Below are positions 48,216 through 55,625 of a stretch of 64,000 nt of DNA, piece after piece. Below the pieces are notes generated by a model. It had not been told where the DNA came from. It made no database searches and saw only the letters and a list, made by a program, of their open reading frames with translations. A program made the translations under genes and the position numbers. The DNA comes from Gloeomargarita sp. SKYB120 (GTDB taxonomy: Bacteria > Cyanobacteriota > Cyanobacteriia > Gloeomargaritales > Gloeomargaritaceae). The first letter of the stretch is position 1, and each line of letters begins with the position of its first letter. The stretch lies in NCBI GenBank assembly GCA_025062155.1, contig JANXAM010000002.1, positions 1 through 64,000 of the forward strand, given 5' to 3'.

Positions 48216-48617
48216 ATGAAACAACGGGTCACCCTGACCTTTCCCCGCCAGATGGTGCAAATGCCCATTACCTACCGGCTGGCGAAGGACTTCAACATTG
48301 CGGCGAATATCATCCGGGCGCAGGTGGCCCCCAACCAAGTGGGCAAGCTGGTGGTCGAGCTATCGGGGGACATGGACCAAATGGCGGCGGCGCTGGAGTG
48401 GCTCAAGGACAACGGCATCGAAGTCGCCCAGAGCAGCCGAGAGATTCTCATTGATACGGACAAGTGCATTGACTGTGGGTTGTGTACGGGCGTGTGTCCC
48501 ACCCAGGCCCTGGACCTGGACCGGCACTTCCGGTTGACCTTTACGCGGAGTCGCTGCATTGTCTGCGAGCAATGCATCCCGGCGTGCCCCGTAGCGGCGA
48601 TTACCACCGACCTGTAA
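48216..48617 (+). CDS. NIL domain plus 2[4Fe-4S] ferredoxin protein
   Basis: A 133-residue protein. Residues 1-75 form a NIL domain (VTLTFPRQMVQMPITYRLAK, GDMDQMAAALEWLKDNGIEV), a ligand-sensing ACT-like fold best known from methionine transporter ATPases. Residues 80-133 carry two CxxCxxC-type clusters, DKCIDCGLCTGVCP and RCIVCEQCIPACP. This domain pair is common in bacteria (often in homocysteine or sulfur-metabolism contexts), and may link redox and amino-acid sensing. ATG 48216 follows a short leader after the 450-bp repeat. A second NIL protein lies at 53413. Confidence 0.92.
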   Translation: MKQRVTLTFPRQMVQMPITYRLAKDFNIAANIIRAQVAPNQVGKLVVELSGDMDQMAAALEWLKDNGIEVAQSSREILIDTDKCIDCGLCTGVCPTQALDLDRHFRLTFTRSRCIVCEQCIPACPVAAITTDL

Positions 48618-48765
48618 CCCCCTTCCTGACCCCTGTCCAAGTGCTTGCCAACTACCGCGAAACGTAGTTTAATACCTGATCAGGGTACTTTGCTACCGCT
48701 ACAACTTTGTCGCAGATTCCAGAACTAAGCTCCCCTGTCAGAGTCGTTCATCGGTGCTTTTGGCT

Positions 48766-48915
48766 ATGCCTAGAACGAAACCTCCTTCGGATCGTGTCCT
48801 GACCATTCGCTTGCCCAACCAGGAGCTCATGAAGCTGGAGAGTTACTGCGCCGCCAAAGGTCGTACCAAGACCGATGTGCTGCGGGAGCTGATTCGGAAA
48901 CTGCGGCATACCTAA
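48766..48915 (+). CDS. small ribbon-helix-helix (CopG-like) protein
   Basis: A 49-residue protein: MPRTKPPSDRVLTIRLPNQE (beta strand VLTIRLP), then ELMKLESYCAAKGRTKTDV and LRELIRKL (two helices). This is the minimal ribbon-helix-helix DNA-binding fold, with the characteristic strand and the 'GRTKTDVLRELIR' second helix. Similar small proteins are widespread in cyanobacteria; targets are unknown. No toxin gene accompanies it: the next gene is a nitrilase 38 bases later, so it is not an obvious antitoxin. Confidence 0.8.
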   Translation: MPRTKPPSDRVLTIRLPNQELMKLESYCAAKGRTKTDVLRELIRKLRHT

Positions 48916-48953
48916 GGGTGACCCCAGGATATGGCTGTGCATCCCCCTGACTC

Positions 48954-49766
48954 ATGAGGCACTCCTACCTGGCGGCTGCCCTGCAGATGACCAGTGGGCC
49001 GGATGTTGAACAGAACCTGAATCAGTTGACCGATTTGGTGGAATTGGCTTGCCGGCGGGGTGCCGTCCTGATTGGCCTGCCGGAGAACTTCGCCTTCATG
49101 GGGGACGAGCAGCAAAAAGCCACCCAAGCGTCCCAGATTGCGACGGCGGCGGAACGGTGTCTGCGCACCCTGGCCCAGCGGTTCCAAGTGACGCTACTGG
49201 CGGGGGGGATGCCCGTACCGGCAGATAACCACCGGGTGTACAACCGGGCGCTGGTCATAACGCCTGAAGGAGAAATTGCCGTCGCCTATGACAAGGTGCA
49301 TTTATTTGACGTGAATCTCCCGGACGGCAACACCTACCAGGAGTCCCGCACCGTGGTTGCTGGTGCCCAGCTCCCCCCGGTGTATCACCAGCCCGATTTA
49401 GGTGCCATCGGTTTATCCATCTGCTATGACGTGCGTTTCCCCGAACTCTACCGGCATTTGGCGAAGGTGGGGGCAGAAATTTTGTTTATCCCGGCGGCGT
49501 TTACAGCCTACACGGGCAAGGACCACTGGCAGGTGCTGCTGCAGGCGCGGGCGATTGAAAACACCTGCTACGTCCTAGCGCCGGCCCAGGTGGGATGGCA
49601 CTATCCCCGGCGGCAAACCCACGGCCATGCCATGATCGTGGACCCCTGGGGCGTGGTCTTAGCCGATGCGGGCGACCAGCCGGGACTGGCGATGGCGGAA
49701 ATCAACCCGGAACGTTTAGCTCAGGTGCGGCGGCAGATGCCCAGTCTCCAGCACCGGGTGTTTTAG
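48954..49766 (+). CDS. nitrilase-superfamily amidohydrolase (Nit1-like)
   Basis: A 270-residue carbon-nitrogen hydrolase. The catalytic triad is visible: Glu in LIGLPENFAFMG, Lys in AYDKVHLFDVNLPDG and Cys in GLSICYDVRFPELYR. The best match by pattern is the Nit1/deaminated glutathione amidase group (KVHLFDV and ICYDVRFPELYR). It would act on a small amide. The 3' end overlaps ldpA by 65 bases on the opposite strand. The short RHH gene precedes it. Confidence 0.92.
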   Translation: MRHSYLAAALQMTSGPDVEQNLNQLTDLVELACRRGAVLIGLPENFAFMGDEQQKATQASQIATAAERCLRTLAQRFQVTLLAGGMPVPADNHRVYNRALVITPEGEIAVAYDKVHLFDVNLPDGNTYQESRTVVAGAQLPPVYHQPDLGAIGLSICYDVRFPELYRHLAKVGAEILFIPAAFTAYTGKDHWQVLLQARAIENTCYVLAPAQVGWHYPRRQTHGHAMIVDPWGVVLADAGDQPGLAMAEINPERLAQVRRQMPSLQHRVF

Positions 49767-50703
49767 CAGGCAGGAGCGTTTGGGCAGCACTCACAGCGGC
49801 ATGCAGGGTTTGGGGGTCGTCCAGGTGGGGTAGGTAGGGTTGTAGCAACTTGCGGGCATAACTCCCGTAGGCGACGCCATGCACCGGCAAACCCAAGCGT
49901 TGCACTAGTGGCCACGTCGCCTGATTGGTGCCTCCGGCCAACTGCACAAACCCCGGCGGTCCTTCCTGCAATAGCTTTTGCGCCAGACGAATAGTGGCCC
50001 AAGTGGTGCCCGCCCCAATATCGCCGCTCATGGGCCGTCCATCCGCTTGCCAGATCAAGGGACAGGGCAACGGCGTGATGAGGTGGTACAGCCGCCACAG
50101 ATAGGGAATCACTTGCTCGTGGTCTTGGCAACTGATTGCCAGCACCTGCAAGCGCGATACCCAGGGGCGCAGGACACTCCACAGATGGGCAAAACTTGTT
50201 TCGTGCCCCACTTGGGTGTGAATTTCCAGGGCCGCCACCGGTTGGCTCTGCAGGAGAGCCACTACCGCTTCGGGGCGATGCACATAAGTCCGGGCGTGAA
50301 TCAACCCATAGGGGCAAATGTCTAAACAACGACCACAGCCATAGCACAAGGGAGTTGCCACACCCGCTGGGCTAATCGCTTGTACCGGACATACCCGTTC
50401 ACAGGGGCGGGGGCAATCCGAAGGACAGAGCGCCGGGTCAAAGTGAGCCTTGCGAAAATGGGGGTCGCTGTCGTCGTTGAGGCTCACCATCAGCCAGGGG
50501 GGATGGGGCACATTCGCCCGCTGGATACCTCGATAGGCCGCCTGCACCACCGCTGGGTCCGCCGCCACGTCAATGCAATGGACACCCGCCAGAGCAAACA
50601 CCCAGCTCAGGGGTTCAATGACCGCCGTGTCTTCAAAACTGGCCCCGCTAATGAACTTGCACCACGACCGTTCCTGCAGCGCCCTCAGATGGCCTGAATC
50701 CAC
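49702..50703 (-). CDS. ldpA: circadian-clock iron-sulfur protein LdpA
   Basis: A 333-residue protein known in Synechococcus elongatus to bind two 4Fe-4S clusters and to adjust the circadian period to light through cellular redox state. The N-terminal FISGASFEDTAVIEPLSWVF then AGVHCIDVAADPAVVQAA, the cluster motif CPSDCPRPCERVCPVQAI and the second cluster CYGCGRCLDICPYGL identify it. The C-terminal region includes ADGRPMSGDIGAGTTWATIR. It begins inside the end of the YciI-like gene (19-base overlap), so the pair is an operon, and ends in a 65-base overlap with the nitrilase gene. Confidence 0.93.
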   Translation of the reverse strand: MDSGHLRALQERSWCKFISGASFEDTAVIEPLSWVFALAGVHCIDVAADPAVVQAAYRGIQRANVPHPPWLMVSLNDDSDPHFRKAHFDPALCPSDCPRPCERVCPVQAISPAGVATPLCYGCGRCLDICPYGLIHARTYVHRPEAVVALLQSQPVAALEIHTQVGHETSFAHLWSVLRPWVSRLQVLAISCQDHEQVIPYLWRLYHLITPLPCPLIWQADGRPMSGDIGAGTTWATIRLAQKLLQEGPPGFVQLAGGTNQATWPLVQRLGLPVHGVAYGSYARKLLQPYLPHLDDPQTLHAAVSAAQTLLPAKTPGAGDWASAAAPELNVPG

Positions 50704-50954
50704 GGAATCACCTCGTAATCCGTCCAGATGCCGTTTTGCCAGTAGGGGTCTTGTTCAATCAGCGCCCGCACCTGTTCCGCCGACTCGGCTTCGTAAATCC
50801 CGAAAAACCGCCGCAGGTCCTGGGTCGGGCCAATGGTAATTAGCACCCCCTGGGCTTTTTGTCGTGCCAGACCGTCCAAATGGGCTTGCCGGTAAGGTTC
50901 CCGCCGCTGTAGCACGTCTTCGCAGTAGTGGCCCATGACCACAAACTTCGCCAT
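50685..50954 (-). CDS. YciI-like protein
   Basis: An 89-residue protein with a YciI/YCII fold (a dimeric ferredoxin-like alpha+beta barrel), starting MAKFVVMGHYCEDVLQRREP, with YRQAHLDGLARQKAQGVLIT and the motif FFGIYEAESAEQVRALIEQD. The conserved histidine in the HL.GL region is present. Function is unknown; YciI proteins are often near dehydrogenases or redox proteins. It precedes ldpA with an overlap and starts 6 bases before the 450-bp repeat copy 2. Confidence 0.85.
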   Translation of the reverse strand: MAKFVVMGHYCEDVLQRREPYRQAHLDGLARQKAQGVLITIGPTQDLRRFFGIYEAESAEQVRALIEQDPYWQNGIWTDYEVIPWIQAI

Positions 50955-50959
50955 TTTCT

Positions 50960-51407
50960 AACCGTTCCTAAAACCATGGACAATTCTCCACAGGCTGCTG
51001 GGCAAACGGTATTCCCAACAACTTCTCCCGCCGCCGACGGGAGCGGAGCGTGCCGGAGTCTCACCGACAAGTCACTGTTGCACGCAAACCGCGCTCTCGG
51101 GCGGTAAGGTGGTCGGCTATCTCCAACTGGTGGTGGCTGGAGACAATTCCGACACAGCGACTGCGGTACAACCGCCGCTAGTGCTTGGGTGAAAAGCAGC
51201 CACAACATCCACACATGCTTGCCCCGATTCCTCACGGGTAGGGGAAGGTGCCGTGGATATTGTGCCAAGGAGAGCTTGGCAGGCTGGCTTCTCACCTAGG
51301 CACGCTATCGTTGTAACCAAAGCCCTTGTTGTTTGTCCAGCCCCTCATGACAGATGTTCATCTCTGGCTACAAAAGTGCATAAAGAGTTCAACAGTTGCT
51401 AACCCTT
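50960..51407. repeat. 450-bp dispersed repeat, copy 2
   Basis: The segment matches copy 1 (47659-48177) at most positions: it begins AACCGTTCCTAAAACCATGG and ends GTTCAACAGTTGCTAACCC. Minus-strand reading frames include QYPRHLPLPVRNRGKHVWM and, in another frame, RREKLLGIPFAQQPVENCPW. The copy lies between the yciI-ldpA and thyX-dcd operons, and its outer end supplies the dcd stop codon (TAG at 51399-51401). The MITE found in copy 1 is absent here. Confidence 0.85.
51188..51296. other. potential three-way-junction fold, copy 2
   Basis: Outer stem GGTGAAAAGCAGCC (51188-51201) with GGCTGGCTTCTCACC (51282-51296). Arm 1 is CACAACATCCAC (51201-51212) with GTGGATATTGTG (51253-51264), 11 of 12 paired, with CCCC/GGGG inside. 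Arm 2 is GCCAAG-GAGAG-CTTGGC (51264-51280), a perfect 6-bp stem. The arms are better paired here than in copy 1. Confidence 0.6.
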
Positions 51408-51914
51408 GGACCCCTGCACTTGCCGGTCAAGATTATAGCGTCCTGTCTCGGCATAACTGCGCTGAGGACGGTTCGACAGCCGGTGCAAAATCACCTGGGC
51501 CATTTTCATCCCCGGATAAATCCCCAAGCGCCGGAAGCGGGTCGCATTGCGCAGCGCCATCGTCAAGCAGGAGCCATGCCAGCCAGGGTCCAGCCACAGC
51601 GCCAGGGACAAATCAAACCCTTCTCGCGCCCGCGATGACTTCAAGCGCACTTCGCCTGCAGTGAACTCGGGAATATGGAACACTTCCAGCGACGCCACCA
51701 GCAGCCAGGTTTGGGGTTCCAGGATGTAGGGTTGATGCACGTTGTAAGGACTTAAGTCCAGGGGCATTTGCTCGCCATTGTCCTGCTCCACCAGCGCCGA
51801 CGTGCCGATGCGAATATCAATGGATGCTGGGTTAATCAAGGTCGGGTCAAAGGGGGTGACCAGCGGCGGTGTGCCTTGACACAGTTGGTTCAATTCCTGG
51901 TCGGTGAGCACCAT
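51399..51914 (-). CDS. dcd: dCTP deaminase/dUTPase-family protein
   Basis: A 171-residue trimeric nucleotide-hydrolase family protein. The N-terminal MVLTDQELNQL, TLINPASIDIRIG, VRLKSSRAREGF and WLDPGWHGS match Dcd/Dut motifs. In Dcd enzymes a catalytic Glu follows the DPG(W/F)xG loop by about five residues; here that position reads Met (SCLTMALRN), so deaminase activity is in doubt, while the Asp used by dUTPases is kept. The frame is open to 52016, but ATG 51914, five bases after thyX, fits. It is downstream of thyX in one operon, supporting a role in dUTP/dTTP balance. Confidence 0.8.
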   Translation of the reverse strand: MVLTDQELNQLCQGTPPLVTPFDPTLINPASIDIRIGTSALVEQDNGEQMPLDLSPYNVHQPYILEPQTWLLVASLEVFHIPEFTAGEVRLKSSRAREGFDLSLALWLDPGWHGSCLTMALRNATRFRRLGIYPGMKMAQVILHRLSNRPQRSYAETGRYNLDRQVQGSKG

Positions 51915-51919
51915 CGTTC

Positions 51920-52861
51920 TCACGCTCGCAACGTCAACGGCCATTGTTGATCTTCCACCATCGCCCGGTAGCTGTAAAAGCCCCGGAAGTTGCGCGTGAA
52001 CACCGGCGTATCGCACCCCGGCGCATAGGCATAGCAGGGAATTTTCTGGGGCGTGGTGAGATAGTCGCTCACGGCCATTGCACAGTGCTCAAAGGGTCCC
52101 ATGTGCCCATCCTGGAGCAATTGGTGGTAGAGCCGGACATCTTCCTGCACGTCCCGCTTGCCGTCGTGGGTGGCATAGGACAGCCGAGCGCACCGGGCCA
52201 CTGCCACTTGCAACTGCTCCGCCAGCGACAGTCCCGCCGGCATCTGGTCGCCAAAGGGAATATGCCACTCCCCTGGTTGCAGCACCTGCGGTTGCGACGC
52301 CTGGATTGCCTGCTGTATCCCGATGGCCCACTCCCGAAACTCTGGGCGACAGGGCTTGTCGGTGCGCAGGTAAAAAAAGTTATCCCACTCGGTGGCGGTG
52401 ATCAAGATGGGGATGCGCAGAAACGGCTTGAGCAGGTCATTGACATGCTGTTTATGCACCCCCTGGGCCGCCAGTTGCCGCGCCAGGGCAATGTTTTGCT
52501 CCATCGCCGCCCGCCACACCCGTTCATTTTCTGCCTGAAACTCTGGGTCATCCACTTCTACGCCCTGCATCCCCTTCTGGTGGCGGCTGAAGCGTGGGAT
52601 AAAAGGGTCGTCTAGGATGCGCTGGATGACGCGCTCAACGGGAATGGCCCGCGTGGAACCACTGGAACGGCTTGCCCACTCGGTAAAGGGATTCGTGTCG
52701 CCCAACACTTCCACCACGCTCCCTTGCCGCAGCAGCCGGTGGGTGGCCAATTCCTGGATCAGGGTGTAGGGAAACCGCGTGAGCAACACCGTGGTGAGCC
52801 GGTCGCCCGTGACGGCATTGCGCGAGTCGGCCTTGATCTGAATGTCCCCGGGCTGCAGCAT
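51920..52861 (-). CDS. thyX: FAD-dependent thymidylate synthase-like protein (ThyX)
   Basis: A 313-residue protein of the ThyX fold. The substrate motif is recognisable but split: ELATHRLL is followed after about 17 residues by SRSSGSTRAIPVERVI, where standard ThyX has RHR-x7-S-x-R. TEWDNFFYLRTDKPCRPEF, SYATHDGKRD and MGPFEHCAMAVSDY are family stretches. It would make dTMP from dUMP with FAD and NADPH; the next gene in the operon is dcd and tmk is elsewhere in the window. ATG 52861 is preferred over 52897. The clear family membership is inferred from motifs. Confidence 0.85.
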   Translation of the reverse strand: MLQPGDIQIKADSRNAVTGDRLTTVLLTRFPYTLIQELATHRLLRQGSVVEVLGDTNPFTEWASRSSGSTRAIPVERVIQRILDDPFIPRFSRHQKGMQGVEVDDPEFQAENERVWRAAMEQNIALARQLAAQGVHKQHVNDLLKPFLRIPILITATEWDNFFYLRTDKPCRPEFREWAIGIQQAIQASQPQVLQPGEWHIPFGDQMPAGLSLAEQLQVAVARCARLSYATHDGKRDVQEDVRLYHQLLQDGHMGPFEHCAMAVSDYLTTPQKIPCYAYAPGCDTPVFTRNFRGFYSYRAMVEDQQWPLTLRA

Positions 52862-53008
52862 GACCTTAAAATAAGCTGATACCGGCGATTCTAACAAGCA
52901 ACCGGGGTGAACAAACCAGCGTTTGGGATTTCTTCCAGACCTTGCCTGTTCTTGCCTAAATTGTCACTAAATCCGATAAACTTACTGTAGTATTGTGGGG
53001 GAAGGGCG

Positions 53009-53371
53009 TTGATTGGGCCGTTGTTGACGGTGGGACTGATTGCGGGTTTGGCGGGGGGCATGTTTGGCATTGGCGGGGGCGCGATTATGGTGCCGGCGCT
53101 GGTACTAGGACTGGGATTTGACCAGAAGGTGGCAACCGGAACGTCCCTGGCAGCGCAGGTATTGCCAATTGGGTTAGTGGGGGCTTGGGTGTATCACCGC
53201 AGCGGCAATTTGGACCTGCGGGCCGCCGTGATTATGGTGGTGGGCTTGCTCCTGGGCAATGGACTGGGAGCAGTGCTGGCCAATCAGCCGTTTATCACCA
53301 GCGAGATGATGAAAAAGCTGTACGGGGGATTTTTGCTGCTGGTGGGATTGCGCTATTTGCTGTGGCGATGA
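53009..53371 (+). CDS. half-size TSUP (TauE/SafE) family permease
   Basis: A 120-residue membrane protein with about three to four helices (LLTVGLIAGLAGGMFGIGGG, DLRAAVIMVVGLLLGNGLGA, LYGGFLLLVGLRYLLWR). The GIGGGAIMVPALVL and ATGTSLAAQVLP motifs match one repeat of the TSUP sulfite/sulfonate exporter family, which normally has two in 250 residues. TTG 53009 is the first start, with GGGGGAAGGGCG before it. It is followed by the NIL and cysA genes, suggesting a sulfur role. Confidence 0.82.
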   Translation: MIGPLLTVGLIAGLAGGMFGIGGGAIMVPALVLGLGFDQKVATGTSLAAQVLPIGLVGAWVYHRSGNLDLRAAVIMVVGLLLGNGLGAVLANQPFITSEMMKKLYGGFLLLVGLRYLLWR

Positions 53372-53412
53372 GCACGATAATGAAGCTGGTGACCGACGGG
53401 GGGAGGCCCAGG

Positions 53413-53970
53413 ATGACGCAAGCCAAACGGGTAACGGTGCGGGTGCGGGTGCCGGCGGGCGGTCAGGATGAACCGGTGTTGTCCCAGTTGATTACCCAGT
53501 ACGGGGTGACGGTGAACATCCGGGGTGCGTTATTCGACCCGCAAAACCAAGCGGAAGCCTGGCTGGATTTGGAACTCTACGGCGCGGAAACAGCTTTGGA
53601 ACGCTGCCTGGCGGTGATGCAGGAGCGCCAGTGGGAGTTGATTAACCTTTCCCCCATTGCCGATGCACCAGAAATGACCGTGCCCACCCCCGTCATGCCA
53701 CCAGCCACCACAGCGGTTCAACGCACCCATATCCACGTGCGGATTCCCAAGGCGGCCTGCGATGTGCCCATCCTATCGGGCCTGGTTTCCGGGTACGGGT
53801 TGGTGGTGAACCTGCGGGGGGGATTGCTCAGTCCCAGTCGCGAGGACGATGGTTGGTTTGACCTGGAGGTGCAGGGAACCGCCGAGCAGATTGCCCAGGG
53901 GCTGGACTACTTGCGCCAGCGGGGCATCCAAGTCTGGCAAGCCGATAACCAAGTGGATTGGTCGGTGTAG
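53413..53970 (+). CDS. tandem NIL-domain protein
   Basis: A 185-residue protein with two NIL domains (RVTVRVRVPAGGQDEPVLSQ and HIHVRIPKAACDVPILSGLV), each ending in a helix-strand pair such as LERCLAVMQERQWELINL and IAQGLDYLRQRGIQVWQA. NIL domains bind small ligands, such as methionine in MetN. ATG 53413 has GGGAGG at a six-base spacing; in-frame ATGs at 53368 and 53380 overlap or abut the TSUP stop and are alternatives. Directly followed by cysA (12-base gap), so a sulfur-responsive regulator of sulfate import is possible but not shown. Confidence 0.87.
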   Translation: MTQAKRVTVRVRVPAGGQDEPVLSQLITQYGVTVNIRGALFDPQNQAEAWLDLELYGAETALERCLAVMQERQWELINLSPIADAPEMTVPTPVMPPATTAVQRTHIHVRIPKAACDVPILSGLVSGYGLVVNLRGGLLSPSREDDGWFDLEVQGTAEQIAQGLDYLRQRGIQVWQADNQVDWSV

Positions 53971-53982
53971 GGAGCGACGGCG

Positions 53983-54999
53983 ATGGGGATTGTCGTGGAG
54001 CACGTGTCCAAGCGGTTTGGCAATTTCCTGGCGGTGGATGACGTGAGTCTGACCATTCCCACCGGGTCGCTGGTGGCACTGCTGGGGCCGTCGGGGTCGG
54101 GCAAATCTACCCTATTGCGCTTGATTGCCGGGTTGGAAACGCCGGATACGGGCAAAATCTGGCTGACGGGCCAAGACGCCACCCATCGCCAGGTGCAAGA
54201 GCGCAACATTGGGTTTGTGTTTCAGCACTACGCCCTGTTTAAGCACATGACGGTGCGGCAAAACATTGCCTTTGGGCTGGAGGTGCGCAAGGTGCCCAAG
54301 CAGCGCATCAAACAGCGGGTGGAAACGCTCCTGGAACTGGTGCAATTGCAGGGCCTAGGGGACCGCTACCCCCACCAACTCTCCGGTGGACAGCGGCAAC
54401 GGGTGGCCTTGGCGCGGGCGCTGGCGGTCGAACCCCAGGTGTTGCTGCTTGATGAACCGTTTGGGGCGTTGGATGCGCGGGTGCGCCAGGAACTGCGGGC
54501 ATGGCTGCGGCGGTTGCACGACGAAATGCATGTCACCACCGTGTTTGTCACCCACGACCAGGAAGAGGCGATGGAACTGTCGGACCAGATCGTGGTGATT
54601 CACAAGGGCCGCGTGGAACAGGTGGGCACGCCCGCCGAAATTTACGACCATCCGGCAACGCCCTTTGTGATGAGCTTTATCGGGCCGGTGAATGTCCTAC
54701 CAGGAAACGCCGGGCTGCTCCAGCGCCAGGGGCTAGATGTGGGACACGGCCAGGCGTTTTTGCGTCCCCATGACATCATTATTAGTACAAATCCCGAGGA
54801 AGCCCATACCCCCGCCCGCATTCAACGGCTGTTGCACCTGGGGCCAGAAGTGCGCCTGGAATTGACCCTGGAAGACGGTCAGACTCTGATGGCCCAGATT
54901 GACCGGCAGCGGTTTGCCCAACTCCAGTTGCAACCCCACCAGCAGGTGTACGTGCGGCCCCGCGAGGCGCGGTGTTTTCCCCTGAACTACTCCATTTAG
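53983..54999 (+). CDS. cysA: sulfate/thiosulfate ABC transporter ATPase CysA
   Basis: A 338-residue ATPase of the CysA/PotA type. Walker A is GPSGSGKST, the signature is [15 protein letters not shown], Walker B is [13 protein letters not shown] and the H-loop is [11 protein letters not shown]. The C-terminal regulatory OB-like domain ([20 protein letters not shown] then [13 protein letters not shown]) is typical of CysA. The permease (CysT/CysW) and binding-protein genes are not adjacent. It follows the TSUP and NIL genes as the last gene of a short operon and shares TTAG (54996-54999) with the convergent ABC gene. Confidence 0.9.
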   Translation: MGIVVEHVSKRFGNFLAVDDVSLTIPTGSLVALLGPSGSGKSTLLRLIAGLETPDTGKIWLTGQDATHRQVQERNIGFVFQHYALFKHMTVRQNIAFGLEVRKVPKQRIKQRVETLLELVQLQGLGDRYPHQLSGGQRQRVALARALAVEPQVLLLDEPFGALDARVRQELRAWLRRLHDEMHVTTVFVTHDQEEAMELSDQIVVIHKGRVEQVGTPAEIYDHPATPFVMSFIGPVNVLPGNAGLLQRQGLDVGHGQAFLRPHDIIISTNPEEAHTPARIQRLLHLGPEVRLELTLEDGQTLMAQIDRQRFAQLQLQPHQQVYVRPREARCFPLNYSI

Positions 55000-55622
55000 G
55001 GGGCCACCAGCGTCCCGCGCTCCAATCGCCACACCTGGTCAGCCATGGCGCTGAGTTCCCGCGTGTCGTGACTCACCACTAGCAACGACCACTGCTGTTT
55101 CAACTCCTGAAGCAACTGCAGCACCTGTCGGCGCATGGACCAGTCCAGACCCGCCAGGGGTTCATCCAGGAGTAACAGGTAGGGCTGGCGAATCAATTGC
55201 ACGGCCAGGGCCAACCGGCGTTGCTGACCCCCGCTGAGCAGATGGGGCGGTTGATGCCAGGGCACATCGGTCAGATGCACCGTTTCCAGCACCTGCTGCA
55301 CCTGGTCAAACGTGAGTTCCGGGTGACCCAAGCGCAACTCTTCCAGCACCGTCAGCCCGCAAAAATGACGCTCGGGAAACTGAAACACTAGTCCTGCCAC
55401 CATCTGCAAATCCTGGGGCTTCAGCGCTTGGTCCCGCCAGCGGATATGCCCCTGGGTGGGCGCCGCCAAACCCGCCACCAGTTCCAACAATGTGGTTTTC
55501 CCCGCACCGCTGGGACCCACAATCAAAGTCAACGACGGGGCCGGCACTGTCAGGTTGATCTGCTGTAGGATGGGGTGCGGACTGGCCGGCGGGTGATAGG
55601 TGACGTTGACCAGCGACAACAT
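54996..55622 (-). CDS. ABC ATPase, ECF/CbiO-like
   Basis: A 208-residue ATPase domain without a C-terminal extension. Walker A is [10 protein letters not shown], the Q-loop is [20 protein letters not shown], the signature [17 protein letters not shown], Walker [14 protein letters not shown], and the H-loop [10 protein letters not shown]. The FQFPE-H-F motif is typical of energy-coupling-factor ATPases (EcfA/CbiO). No ECF permease is next to it; a methyltransferase gene lies immediately upstream (3-base gap) and is likely co-transcribed. Confidence 0.92.
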   Translation of the reverse strand: MLSLVNVTYHPPASPHPILQQINLTVPAPSLTLIVGPSGAGKTTLLELVAGLAAPTQGHIRWRDQALKPQDLQMVAGLVFQFPERHFCGLTVLEELRLGHPELTFDQVQQVLETVHLTDVPWHQPPHLLSGGQQRRLALAVQLIRQPYLLLLDEPLAGLDWSMRRQVLQLLQELKQQWSLLVVSHDTRELSAMADQVWRLERGTLVAP

Positions 55623-55625
55623 GAC

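Noticed and set aside
48766-48915. A toxin-antitoxin pair formed by the ribbon-helix-helix gene
   Set aside because: No small toxin gene lies next to it; the neighbours are an Fe-S protein and a nitrilase with housekeeping motifs.
50840-51295. A 151-codon minus-strand frame running from the repeat into yciI
   Set aside because: It reads the 450-bp repeat and then the YciI gene out of frame; the repeat part may be a relic, but the whole is not a gene.
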